From: Struthidea cinerea
Lineage: Eukaryota > Chordata > Aves > Passeriformes > Corcoracidae
Direction of reading: 5' to 3'
DNA: 64,000 nt
Assembly: GCA_013397865.1 (NCBI GenBank)
Contig: VZTI01002070.1
Span: 879,254 to 943,253, forward strand
This document shows, one piece after another, positions 1 to 12,700 of this stretch (positions are counted from its first letter, which is position 1; each line of letters begins with the position of its first letter). Below the pieces are notes generated by a model. The model ran no database searches, had not been told where the DNA came from, and saw only the letters and a program-made list of their open reading frames with translations. The position numbers and the translations under genes are program-made.

Positions 1-1312
1 CTCAACAGTATTGCCTTTTAAAACCATATTATCTTTTCATAGCAGTTGCTTTGCAACTTCTGTTGCTACTAAGAACACGTACCATGAAAAACAATGAATT
101 GGTAAAATGAATAAACTTTAAGAATCCAGTGCAGGCATATCTTGTTCTTAGAACTGGTTTGATCTCAGCTATTTTAAATCAAAACTTCAAAAGCGCAAAA
201 TAAGCAGTACCTGTTGATCAACATTTGCTGACTCTGTATGGTGCAGTGGAAATTACTGCACGTTTGTCACAAACTTGACACTCCAGTTCAAGGAGTGTAA
301 TTAAACCTGTTATTTAAATTACACTTGCTCAGTGCATCAGCTCAGTTTCTGCCCACTCCACAGGACCAGACATGCATGTGTATAAGCAAGAAGGCAGCTG
401 GCTCTTGCTCACCTAGGTGGAGAACATTTTTTTCTAAGTTCAAAAGAGAAACTCAGGCAAATAATACTTGTTGTACCTGCTTTTAGATGAGATTTCCTCC
501 CCTCTAAACTACTGCACTGATGATAGATACAGAATTCTTATTCGCTACAAATGTAACTCAACATTCACGTATTTTTTCCAAACTTTTCAATTGAGTTCTT
601 AGGATTGTTGGATTCAGTAGGAGGAGTTTTACAGTAACTGAGTGTATACATCCAAACCCTTGTGTTCAGCCACAGGCATCTATTACAGAGGGAAGAATAG
701 AAACCACCACATTGCACGAATACTTCTAGTGGAGCTTCTTGGTCTTCATACCTTTACAACTTCAATTACTTTTACTGCTACACTCACATCATCTGTATTT
801 CTTGTTCTTGGAGAATGAATTTTCCATAGTTCAAACATTTTGGAAAACCTAAACGCTATTTTCATAATTATTACAATTTTTTAAAAGAAGATTTTATCCC
901 CAAATAATTGGTAGGAGAAAAAAAATATTCGGTACAAAAATAAGTCTCAGATTTCAAACCCACTTAGTGGCATACAACTTGCAGGCCAACCACACGGTAA
1001 AATGTTTAACAAAGCTGCACTGGTGAAAGCAGGCTCAAATAATGCAGCTCAGAAGGTGCTCAGGGGAAGCAGCATCTGATATAAGCTCAGCATGGTGTGT
1101 TTGGATATCTCTTCTCAAGGCTTTTCCCACCATAGTAAGGACTTGAATTTTACTTGGAAATCCTTCTACTTGAAAAATGAATTTTAAAAGATCAGATATG
1201 TATGCATGCCATTTTAAAGATGTGTTTGGCTGAGATGAGACTGTCTGGACCAGTGATTTCAAGAGAAAGAGGTGGGGGGAGAAGGAAGGGAAAGAAAAAG
1301 TTCTCAGAGTTA
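1..1312. other. Unique AT-rich DNA, no gene seen
   Basis: No recognisable gene, RNA or transposon. The right end (about 1261-1300) is a purine-rich tract of G and A runs that abuts the CR1 fragment. The short ORFs on both strands near 1035-1396 partly run into the CR1 copy and have no recognisable protein motif. Confidence 0.6.
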
Positions 1313-1740
1313 CTGAATCATACAACCTTTAAGGATGGAAAGACCTTTAAGATCATTGAGTCCAACCATCAGCCTAGCACCATGTCCATCATTTAACCAT
1401 GTCCACACATTCTTTGAACACTTCCAGGTACGGTAACTCAACCATTTCCCTGGGCAGTCTGTTCCAATGCTTTAAACCCTTTCCATGAATATTTTTTTCT
1501 AATATCCATTCTAAACCTCTTCTAGTGCAACTTGAGGCCATTCCCTCTTGTCCTGTCACTTGTCACCTGGGAGAAGAGACCAATCCTCACCTGGCTACAC
1601 CTTCACTTCAGGCAGTTGTAGAGAGTGATAAAGTCCTCCCTGAGCCTCCTTTTCTCCAGACTAAACACCCCCAGCTCCCTCAGTGCTCATCATAAGATTT
1701 GAGCTCCTGCCCCTTCACCAGCTTTGTTGCCCTTCCTCTT
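1313..1740 (-). mobile_element. CR1: CR1 LINE 3' fragment
   Basis: Read on the plus strand, this is the reverse of a CR1 3' end. It starts GAATCATACAAC, then gives the conserved phrases AAGATCATTGAGTCCAACCA (1351-1370), CACTTCCAGG, CCCTGGGCAG, CTAATATCCA, ACTTGAGGCCATTCCCTCTT and CTTCACCAGCTTTGTTGCCC. The copy is about 430 bp and 5'-truncated, as most CR1 copies are, and carries no ORF2 domain core. Many substitutions relative to the usual phrases suggest an old insertion. The family call is from memory of the consensus. The subfamily is not assigned. Confidence 0.93.
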
Positions 1741-4249
1741 TCTTCTCTGATTGTGGCTGGTTGTAAGAAGAAGGCATTTCCTGATTTCAGTCTATAAATT
1801 GAAAGAATAAAAAAATCCACATAAACTGAAAAGTGTAACCCAACTGGTTCTGTACTCCAACTTCTTAAGCCTTGAGGTAAATGGTAGGAGGTAACTCTCC
1901 TTATTTTGTCACTCGTGGTATAAATATGGATGAAGAAAGAAGTGGGGTGGAGGGAGAGGTAAGGAACGGGAAAGGAAAACCAAAGTTATTCTTCCGTGCA
2001 CTAAGGAGCACATACATTCTCTGCATGCCATGAATTACAGAGTCATGACAAGCATCCCACTGTCAGACAGGGGAGTTGTAGCATTACGGGGACAAAAAAC
2101 CTGAAAAAAATTGGTCACAACTGATGTGTGTGAAAATCCATCATGATTAACTATTTCATCTTCTCAAAGAACTGGTTTCTTTCTTGTGCTTTTTTGTTAG
2201 GTGAAACAAAAGAGGTCCAAATCATTACACTGATTTAAACAGAACGAGGATGTTGGGGGGGGGGTTGAGTATTATTAACTAATAAATTTCTGATATCTGT
2301 TGCCATGCATAAGGCAGCACCTGAGGCAGTCATTTTGCTCTCAAAAGAAAAAAAAGGACCACATCTAAAAATTTACAAATTAGACAACAACAACAAAGTG
2401 ATTAAGAAATTTAAAAGAATTTGCATGGGGGAAAAGAGCCAACAAACAAAAAGGATTTTCAGCTATGCTTTGAAATTAGATGGTGAACAGATGCTTCAGA
2501 AGGATAAAGAGTGGCTTCTTTCAGGCAGCACAAGTTTTAGACAGCCTTTGGTAGGACCAAAAGGCCTCTGATGCTAGATGAGAGAGGTGAGATCAGACAA
2601 AAGCTGTGTGAAAGCAAGGTGACTTTGAAAATGAGGGCCTTGCAGGAGAAAGAGAAACCTTTTGAGAGAGCTGCCACACATCTGTCTTGTTTATGCAGCA
2701 CCAACTGCATCCTGCTACCTTCCTAGCTAAGGACTGAATGGAGGCTCTTTGACTTTCTCTGGCTCAGCGGTCCTGTGTCTCCAGCAACTCCACCCTGACA
2801 GGTCCTTGTGCTTCACAGTTTCATAGGAATCATATCAGAAAGGCCCTTTTTTGTCAGTTGTACCTGGAAAAGCTTTTTCAATAAGCCAAAGTGATCCAGT
2901 ATGCACCCTGGAGCAGAGGCAGGGATCATCACCAGCTTCCAGAGCGTATGTGCAGGGCTCCACTTCTCTTGATTGGTGCTTGCTCAGGCTAAAAACACCT
3001 CCTTGAAATTTTTGTACATTGCATCCAAGATCTAAATACATTTTCTGCATGTTTGTAAGGCAAATGAAACTGCCAGAAAGCCTGTCAGATTAAAACCACC
3101 GAAATCCTCTTGAACTGATGACAATTCCTTCTCTTGCTTTTCATTATACTACAACACTGCACATAATGAGCTTTCTTGCTAAAAGATAACAAACAGCAAA
3201 GAAATTCTAGGAAGAAGCAACTTGAGCCAATTCAGTCATTTGCAGGAGGTAGATTTTATAATTAGTTCAGAGCAAAACCTGCCCTTTATTAGCATAGTAA
3301 TCTTTTTGAACAGTATTCATCTTTTTCACATCATTTTATAGTGTGTTATTCCTTTATCAATCATTCAATTATAACACAGTGGCTTTCTGGAATTCAATCT
3401 AGGCACTTGGTTTCTTTGCTCCTCCTTTCCCCCTGGACAGGGAATTTTGGACCGCTTTGGGCCACATGCTAGAATGTGCCATTGCTCAACCTATATTATA
3501 CTGTAGTCTAGTCTATATAACAGGTTTTCATCTTGTGTTCTGAGCCCAAACTCCTTAACCATAGTCCAGGGAAAGAGACTACCAAGGGGACTATTTTCAA
3601 GAGTAAAGTTGAGTCAACTGCAAATTTTTTCAATAAACACATCCTATCTTTATAAAATATTTCAATTTACCAAGAACACCACTCATCGCAGAAGTCTGTA
3701 TTTTCCACGGCAATAATTTTGCAAGGATTAGCAATTTTAGATGGAAAAAAACTGGCAAAACAAGGTGCAAAATGGAAGGGAAAGGGGCAGAAAACACAAA
3801 GAAATATTGTGATTCATTTTTTATTTGATTACTTTTAGTTTGTAAATTTATAATGCTTCTCAGGAGTTAGGCTTTTCCTCCTACTTGGAGAATGAAAAAT
3901 GTGTTGCAATACTATAAATTCTCACTGCATTAAAGGATTACTTCTCTACCATAAGTAGTCAGAAAAAAACCCTTTTCCAAGTTCAGAAAGCTCTCAGGAT
4001 TTGTCTGTGTTGCAGCAACCCATTAATGCAAACCTTGCCTTGTTCTGACATACTGGTGAGTGGATCATCCCTGCTTCTGATTCCTCCTCCTTTACTGAAT
4101 ACTTCTCTCCCAGCAGTTTTCAGAAGCACCCCTGCTGCCAGCCTCTCTTTCCATTTCCCAAGGGAACCTTAAATCTTGGCTTTGCTTCACTTTTTTTAGC
4201 TTGGCAAACATCTTAGGTAAGCATTCCCTCACACTTTTTTAATAAAGAT
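1741..4249. other. Unique AT-rich DNA, no gene seen
   Basis: Nothing recognisable. It contains a run of ten G at 2255-2264 and a lysine-rich 88-codon ORF at 2305-2571 that looks like chance reading of an A-rich strand. The purine-rich stretch near 1927-1980 is low complexity. No splice-bounded coding exon stood out. Confidence 0.55.
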
Positions 4250-4400
4250 GCCGACCACGCCTAAGGGTGGCCAGATGTGACATGTTAAATGTGGCTGAGG
4301 AGCTATAAAGGGCCAGCCAAGATTACCACGAGCTGTGACTTCACTCCTTAAGTGCAAGGAGTGACCAGCACACATGGTGACAGAGTGGTTCTGTCACCCT
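4250..4400. promoter_or_regulatory. Possible regulatory cluster with TATA-like box and two hairpins
   Basis: The patch contains a CACCC-like site (CCACGCC, 4255-4261), an E-box (CAGATG), a TATA-like TATAAAG (4304-4310), and two perfect 9-bp inverted repeats back to back: 4341-4349 with 4356-4364, and 4376-4384 with 4390-4398. The inverted repeats are directly seen. That this is a promoter or enhancer is inference. No ORF or clear donor site follows that would confirm transcription. Confidence 0.25.
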
Positions 4401-7400
4401 TGGCTTTGACTTTTTCACAGAGCAATTTGGAGAGAAATACTAAATGAAGTCCAAAGGCAGGGTATGTCTAAGAAGGCAGAGATCCTGTTTTGATTTACAG
4501 ATAAGAAGGACACCTTGACACCTCGTTCCCTGCCTGAGTTTCCACTGCAGCACATCACTGTGGGCAGAGGTGCTTAGATGAAGTTTCACCTCCATGTCTC
4601 TGAAAATGAAACATATAGACCGGGAAATGGGAAGAAGAAGACAGTTCTTTTTTTTTTTGGTTTTTTTTTTGCTTTGTGTGGCAGTAGTAAAAGTACCTCA
4701 GAGTTCCTGAACACATTTACATGAGGGATGGGATTGCTGTTAAACAGTTAAAAAAAGCACATGAGTGGTAGTGTGTCTTCTCACAGAGAAATATCTGCTA
4801 CAACTAGGAGAAACAAACTGACTTATCCCAGCACTTTCTTGCATGTCAATGTCTAACTTTTTAATCACAACCACCCTGCATAATATGGAAATTAAGAACA
4901 TCATCATTTCCAGTAATTACCAGAAACATACACATTTTCCAACAGGGTGACATTATGTCATGAATTCCCTTGTCAAGAGGAAAAAAAAGACAAAACATAT
5001 CATACTTGTTTGAGAAGGCAAAGTGATAGATTTGTCATGAGGGTAATCATCTATATAAAAAAAAAAAATCCACTATTATCAACTTCCTGAATTTCTGAAA
5101 AGGGATTCATTTTATGCCTCAGCTAATAATGAACATTTTTCTTCTGTTCATCATCTTCAGCTATTTTCTCTCTTGAGATTCATTTATCAGTAACTACTGA
5201 ACCTGAGAAATAAAAAATAGGCAACATCCCTTTTTGAAGTAATGGCTTAGAAGACTATTAAATCAAGAGGCAAAAGATGGGTTTTTAAGATGTACATTCA
5301 AAATTCTTGTAACAGCTGCAGGTTTTTAACAGAGGATCTGCACCACTGGTTTAGTAAAGATATTGGAGAAAGTAAGTTTATCCAGTGACAGAACAAAGCG
5401 AGGAACAGTAATTTTTTTTTTTCTCCAGATAAAACTCACAGTAAAAAGAATAAAATTGAAGAAATAATGAGATCAATGGCACTATAAAGTGCAATTCATG
5501 CTGCAGGAATTAATCTAGGATGATCGTTCAAGTGCATTTTAAATCTAAAATGGCCTGCATTAAAGCAGATCATGCAAATGCTTGAAGTCTTCCTAACCTG
5601 TCTGCCCGTGCACAGCTCTCAGCCTGTCAGACCACCGCTTGGCCCACTGATTGACTGTTTTGTGCCATCGAGATATGGAGTGACAGCCATACTGGGGGAA
5701 ATGGCCCAAAATGCTTCTCCTAAGGTACAGTGGGGCCTGAGGCTCCCCGAGGATCTCAGAGTCTCAGTGCTGCTGAGCTTTCCCTGCTGCTGGCATCCCT
5801 GCTCTTTGGCAGAGCTAAGATGGGGCACTTCTGTAGGGGAAAGGAGAAAGACACAGGATTTGCACTTTAATTCTTCTCTTGTAAGATTTTCCTGTCACAT
5901 TGTGTTACTATCCCTACCTTGTATTTCCCAACAAAATGAGCCCTCATATCATCAGCCTGTGGAAGCACAGGAAAGAAGACCCCTTACACACAGGAGATAG
6001 AAGGAGCAGGACTTTCTTTGCTTTCGAGTAGGATGCAGAGAGAAGACCTCCCTATATGCCCTTTTACCTCATCCCTTGCTCAACTTTTCCTGGCATGGCA
6101 GGAAAAACCAAACACTCGCTGTTGGAGGTGCTTGCCTGATGCTACTGGGTGTGCTTTCACAAGGTTATTGCGTAAGTGCATTCAGAGCTCTCACTTGGGT
6201 CCTGGCAGAGGTCTCTGGGCAAATCAATGAGTCTAACTTCCAGAAAGAGGTTTCTGAGAGGCGTGCTTTCGTAGCACTAGGATTCACATCAAGGTACAGG
6301 TTTCTGACATTAACTGGTTCCATACTTTCCATGGTGCCTCTCTGGGACGCTGTCCACACACAGCTTCTTACTCTAACTTGCCATGCTAAGCAAGTGTATG
6401 GGATTTGAGAGATTACGCTCCGAGATTCTAGCTTGCTGGTCTGAAGCCAAAATGCAGACAACACCTATGAAGTCCCAAAGCAAAGCAATTTTAGTGTGTA
6501 AGGCTGACTTTGTGCAGGAGAGGCTCATTTCACCAGCTTATAAAGCTGGTAGTAAAGCACAGACCCTCTGCAATTTATTTCTACAGTGTTTCCAAAGCCA
6601 TGGGGCAGCAGAAAGGAATGAGTGTAAATTCAGTCTCCACTCACGGGTTCCCTGCTAGGAAGCAGAGACAGCTTTCAACAGCAAATTCTCGTTTCAGTGT
6701 AGTATTAACAAAGCGCAGGACTGGAGGAAGAGCAGACGCTTCAGTATCTGGTATTGAAGGCATCAAATCATGTCAGAGGTCAGCAAAATAATTTCATTCT
6801 CCAGGTGATGTCTTGACACTGATTGCTTTAACACAAAGTTGCCAAGAAATGCAGCTATCCCTAGGCAGCACCCTAGAAGTAAATACTCACAGCTGTTTCT
6901 AGAATTTTGCATAGTGAGTATTGAAATGGATTCTCTGCTTAACACAGCAGACAGCTAGCAAGAACAAAGCATGAAATCAAATTCCATCAATCCCTTAAAT
7001 TTGTTTATGCAACCCATTGTTACTGCTCACAGAACAGCTTTGGCAAGCAAAGGCCATGACAAAACATAGCTGTAGTTTATACAGAGAAATTCTTCCCATC
7101 TGCCATTTTTGTTGTCAGTTGTTTTATATTGATTTCTCTCCATGCAGTTCCAAGTTTAATCTGGGCACAGCTGCATTGAACCAAGGAAGCTGAAGTAATT
7201 TTTCTCTTCTAGTGATGCAGAAATGGGGGAGAAAATGGCACCTATCAACGTTTTTTTTTCTGGTAGGAATATGTTAGAACTTCTTTGCTGTAAAACTGAG
7301 GTAGATTAAGCCTGCACTTATGGCTTTTGATACAAATATTTCTGGTAATTTCATTTTATCTGTGATGAGCAAGATGAAATTCACACCAAGGAGCGTGTTC

Positions 7401-7430
7401 TCAAGCAACTTCTTTCTTCACATGGGACTG
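4401..7430. other. Unique DNA with a cluster of short ORFs, no gene recognised
   Basis: The part from about 5570 to 6790 is less AT-rich than its surroundings and holds several overlapping open frames on both strands, up to 142 codons. None shows a recognisable domain, signal peptide or retroviral motif, and frames change every few hundred bases. Chance openness in moderately GC-rich DNA explains this. A worn retroelement or retropseudogene remains possible. Two T tracts interrupted by GG lie at about 4648-4670. Confidence 0.5.
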
Positions 7431-7443
7431 AGCTGACTCAGCA
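7431..7443 (+). promoter_or_regulatory. Candidate MAF recognition element
   Basis: AGCTGACTCAGCA matches 12 of 13 positions of the palindromic T-MARE consensus bound by MAF, NFE2 and NRF2 dimers, and contains an AP-1 core (TGACTCA). A match this good is uncommon, but one site in 64 kb can occur by chance. No promoter is nearby. Confidence 0.25.
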
Positions 7444-10400
7444 CAAGAATTATGGAATCACAACTACATGGTACCATATTACAGTCCTTAGATTTATAAA
7501 GATTTCTCCTTAAATATAAGCGCATTGCTTGGGCAATAACGGAATTTGATCTGTATCTACCTGGAGTTCCACTTTACTTATATGCTGAAATGGCACATGG
7601 GATGCGTCCTACAGGTCATTCTCAGTGGTCACAAGGGTGTATTCATTCCTGTGGGGTCTCCAGAACCCTTCTGGTCACTGCACAGCCATGACAGAGAAAT
7701 TGTAAACAGGCAGTGCAATCATGGCAGCAGAGCATCTATTGTATGTAAGGAGGGGAGCAGAGGCTGTCGACCTTAGTAAGTGGAGTCTGAGATGGAGACT
7801 CGCTCACAACAAGCAGAGGGAAGAAAACTATTTAAGTTAAAAACATGTCTCTGTGAGATGACCACAAGGGCATCTAAATTAAAAGGTTGCAGTGAGGTTT
7901 GGGGCTGCCAGCCTAACTACCAGTAAAGCTCAGAAAGTTCCCCTCAGTCTTTTTGTTTCTACGGTAGCTGTAGCTTTGACATGAAAAATTCCCAGTGGCA
8001 CAGGACTACTATGGATACATTAAAAAACCCAAAATGCAAATCTTACATATCATTATATGCTGTGAGGGAATTAATCTGATTTCATTTTACTGCTTTTCAA
8101 TTAGAAGGGTTCAGTGTAACAGAAAATGCTGCTAGAAGGTGTGTTCACTTCTATTCCTAGCCACCTTTCAACGCACTCTGAAGTCAGACAAAATCCAGTG
8201 GGCTTTATTTACCAGCAAACCTTCATGGCAGATAAAGCAACCACTGCAAGAAACCTGCAATTCTTCTTTGCTAATGAGCATTGCTAGATTATTGTGTGAC
8301 AGGAAGAACATGTCCAGGGAATACCCTGCTGAACATTTCATCCTCCCTGGAATATGCTTTTGTGAGGCAAGTCATAACGAATATAATGTGCCAATTATCT
8401 AACCTATTGGGAAAGAGCAGGTACATAACTTGGTGTAAATATGGGAGAACCTGCTGACAGGCATGGATGTGGTTTAAATGCCATTTTCAATGAGAGCACT
8501 ATAGGTAAAGGCCAGGCATGTAGATCACTTGTGTAATATCTGGAAACTGTCCTCCTGCTGTTGACAGAAAGGACTGACAATGGAAGGTCTTTTCTTACAA
8601 TGTCTGATACAAAAATCCAGGAATTATCAAAATGGCCAGCAGAAAAATGCAGGAAAAAAAAAGAGGTTCAAACAGGTAATTGATAGGAATCCCAAATGAC
8701 TGATACTATCTAAGGAATGCAAAATACATCTTTGTAACATGGAATTCCAAGCTTTAAGCACGCTATCAATGAAGGGCATGAAGGGACACATATTTTAAGG
8801 TTCTAGAGACTACCTGGTTTATTCTTCCAACTAGAAACTTCTAATTTATTGATTAGGAGAGTCAACTATTTAGAGAGTCAATTGGATATTCTTTGAAAGG
8901 TGTTAAGAGCATGATTCATCTTTTCATTTTGCTGAGCACCCAACTGGAATGTCCTTCCCTTCTCCCATTTAGATAGTCATTATCAAACACAGCTTCTCCC
9001 CTATCCGTTCCCAAACTCCTAAACAAAGCTGTCAAAGCTCTCCACATCCGCTGTGAATATAAGAAAAAAGCTCGAATAGTTTCCAAGAGGAGAAAGAGAG
9101 ACATGATGTTGAGTGGTAAATGAGGATATTTGGAATACATCTGTGGACACACACTTTGTCATTCCCTACTCAGCTCATCTCCAGCTCAGAGGAATGGATT
9201 CTCTTACACAGCAGCAGCTGTTACTGTTTGGATTGTAAATAGTCATAAGCCATATGGTGTGGCAGGAGAAAAAAACTTCACACTTTCTCACATGGACAAA
9301 TATTATTACTGCAAAGCATAAACACATCAATATATATGTCTTTTCTCTGGGGAAGCATATAGTCTTCAACCTGATGCTAAAAAAAATTATTGGCTTCCAG
9401 ATGAGCAGATTACCTGTTAACATTTGGTTTAGATTTTTAGAATTTGGATGTCTCAACAGAAAATAAACATAGGTGTGCAGTAGATACAACACTTTCAGAT
9501 TGATAGATGGGGTGAAAGAGACACAAAATATAAACTGAGGTAATAAAATGGGAGAGAAGATTAGGAGTAAGGGAGAAAAAGGACAGTCTATATGTAATTA
9601 CTATGGCAGAATATATCGCTATCTACTAACTAACTACATAAAACCAGCGTGATTGTGGCTTATCATGCAAATGGATCAGCAGTTTCTTCATGCATGTGAA
9701 TTTGAACTTTCCACCTGGTCAGTGGTGCATAAAGAATTTCAGATGTTGGTGGATTATATGCAGACGGGAACAGGCCTCTCAAAAACAACGGGACCTCTGC
9801 TTGGTAAAGGAAGCTGATACAATCAATGTATCCAGAACTCGTAACAAGGAGAAGATGCAGTCCACTCCCTTGCTGCGGCCAAGCTACGGGTTGCTTTCAT
9901 TTTAAACCATGATTTCTTCAGCGTTCATGTTTAAAACCTACTAGTGCTTTTATTTATGTTATTGCTGAAGAACTGTTTAGCTTATCTTTTTGCTTTAAGC
10001 ACTTTAATTAAAGGAAAGTGTGATCACTCTTCCCATTGTGTGGTGAAGCTGGCAACACACACAGTTAACTTAACAGTTCTGCAGAACCAAGTTTCTGAGC
10101 TACACCCCAAAAGTCTTAGCAGAGTGACACTGCACTTGCCAAGAGCAAACACTGGCACATCCTATTCATACGGTTAGTCAGACCCCACAACAGAAACCAT
10201 GACCTGGCAATTGACAGTCCTTCTGTTCTGTGCCCCTCACAACCTGTTTCAAACACTACATTGACACCAGCTGACACAACAGAGCAGTTCTGAATTTACA
10301 TGAAGAAAAACCCCATCAGCAAGAGATTTTGTTGGTGACTAGCTGCATCCCAAATGAAATAATCCAGCCAATGATAAGGATGGCAGGGCACTTCTGAACC

Positions 10401-12650
10401 CAAAGGAGTGACTCCTGACCTCAGGACACCAGCAGCCATGAAGGAAGTCAAGAGACCTTCTACATCATTCATCCCTGGATGAGAATCACAGTCCAAACCT
10501 GACCCATGGATATAAATAGAGACAGCTAATCAGCATCTAATATGAAACAAAGAAAAACCCTATCTTCCCACAGGATTTAGTGGCCCTGCATCAAACAGCT
10601 GTTTTGCTCTAATGATGTCCCTACCATTCCCAGTTTTCAATGAAAATGACTATATGGTTAAACACTTTTATACCACTGTTACAATTTCTATCGTGACATC
10701 ATAAACCACATTCTGTTATTATGTATTTTGTTACTAAAACTCAAAAGTGGAAGCAAAATGCCTGTGGATCAGGAGAATGGGTCCACTACTGCCTTTGAAA
10801 CGTCCAGCACGCCTCAAAGTGTTTTTATCTTTGACAGGGGATGTGGCTCAGACCAATGATCCAATGAGCACCAGATATCCTGACTCATTCTCACCAAGCT
10901 GGCTAGATAACCCCATAGTCAAGACACATGGGGAACCAGTTCACCAGGTTCCAGTCCTGAGATACTTTGAAGAGCAACTTGAGAATCCCCTCCAGATCTC
11001 AGCTCACCCCAGCAGTGTTACTGCAAACCTCTCTACCAGGGTGAACACCAGCATATCTTCTTCATGACAATCAGCTGGCTTCCTCCACAGGAACACAATG
11101 CATTTGCTGTTCTCTTTTGAAATTACAACCAACATTTCCAGGCACCTGTCTTTTAAAATACTTCTTTAAAATAAGAATGTTCACACAAACATAGCCCCAT
11201 TTTTGATTTCAAGAAATGTGAAATCCCACAGACAGATGATTTCATTGCACCTTTTCCATGCAGTGTTTCTAAAGGTCAGTCTTGAGTGCAGGGCTCCTTG
11301 GCAGAGAGCTCATCTGAGAATAGAGTACAGTCAGATGATGATGGAAGTGCTGCTGTTCTGGGAGAAAGGTAGTAAAAACCCCCAGTCACTGCAAAAAAAG
11401 AACAAACTGAGATTTTCCCAGTTTTATATTTAAAGAGATATTTAAGCCACTTAGCAAATAAATCATGCAGGAGACACATTTCCAAAGCGGTCACTGGATT
11501 GAAGTTGATATAACTAAGTTGCAAAGGTAACTTCCATCCATGGGAACCTGCTCAATATATATGTTCAGACAACACTTTACCCACAAAACTCTTGGTTTAC
11601 AACCAGGTTACATGAATGTGGCCTAAAGGTTCAACAGGACAATCATTTCCACTTGCAAACCTGCTGTCGTGAGCTAATGACGTTTGCACAAATCACATAT
11701 ACAAGACAGCAAAAATGAAGAACTTCACAGCTTGCAGTCTTTAACTAAATTATATAGAAAAAGGTTATCTTAACTCATACATCCCTAATATGCAGGTTGG
11801 TTGTGTGGTCCCGTATTTTCAGCAGTAGGACAGCCAAGCGGTTGTCGCCTTTTAGTCAAACTTTAGTTGCCTTTTTTAAAACAAGGAACTACAAATAAGC
11901 CCTCACAAATTTGAACAAGTTTTACATTAATCACGCTCTCCCAACTGCAGTGCTGCCCATGGAGGAAAGACCTAGAGACAGCTGAAAATGTTCGACTAAA
12001 TACACCAGTAGAGTAAGAAGAAATTACTGACATTTTAAGAATATGGAAACTGAAAGATTTTGTGGGAATACTGTCATACACAGTACAATTCCCTTTGTAA
12101 GCAAGTGTAGTAAAATGGGTTGTACTGTGGCTTCCTCAAACTGATCTAAGGCTGCCTGTGGCAGTGCCTGAGACAATAAGCCAGACACACTGATTATAAG
12201 CTTTACCAGATACATCAGGCTCCCTTTCTCCCTCAGAAAAGAAAGTGTTCTTTAAGTTACTTTAGAAAGCCTCCAGTTGATTTTTCCTTTTCGTCAGGCT
12301 AATATGAATGTCCTGATTACCATCAGCAACAAGAGAAGGCACAATAAAGTTTACTTGTCCTAACCTGCAGCTATGCATATAAGTACCTCCCTTTGCTTAA
12401 GCAGTATTATTCTGTCTGGCCTTTCTGCTGTTCTAGGCAAAATTTGGACTAAAAAAACCCCACAGTCTTTCTTTGGATGAAATCAATAATTCAATGACTG
12501 AAATATTATTTGCATTTTGATGGCAAAAAAAAAAAAAGAAAAAACACGGCTGCTTACAAAACATGCAGAATACAGTTCTCATAAAGAGAACAGTCATAAT
12601 TAGTCACATTTAAAGATTTTTTCCCCCATCTGAAATAAAATTAGGTTTTG

Positions 12651-12653
<3 letters not shown>
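7444..12653. other. Unique AT-rich DNA, no gene seen
   Basis: No transposon or gene recognised. A perfect octamer ATGCAAAT lies at 9665-9672. Short ORFs of up to about 106 codons (for example 10747-11067 plus) have no known motif. Sequence composition is uniform. Confidence 0.5.
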
Positions 12654-12689
<36 letters not shown>

Positions 12690-12700
12690 TTTTTTTTTTT
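12654..12700. repeat. T homopolymer tract
   Basis: 35 T, one G, then 11 T. Like the far longer run at 48582, the T-rich strand is the plus strand and a few G interruptions occur. It may be a simple repeat expanded by slippage. No AATAAA-bearing retropseudogene is visible next to it. Confidence 0.9.

Noticed and set aside
2305..2571. Lysine-rich 88-codon ORF
   Set aside because: Composition follows from an A-rich strand. No motif, promoter or splice support.
5572..6791. Cluster of overlapping ORFs on both strands
   Set aside because: No known domain and frequent frame changes. The openness is explained by lower AT content.
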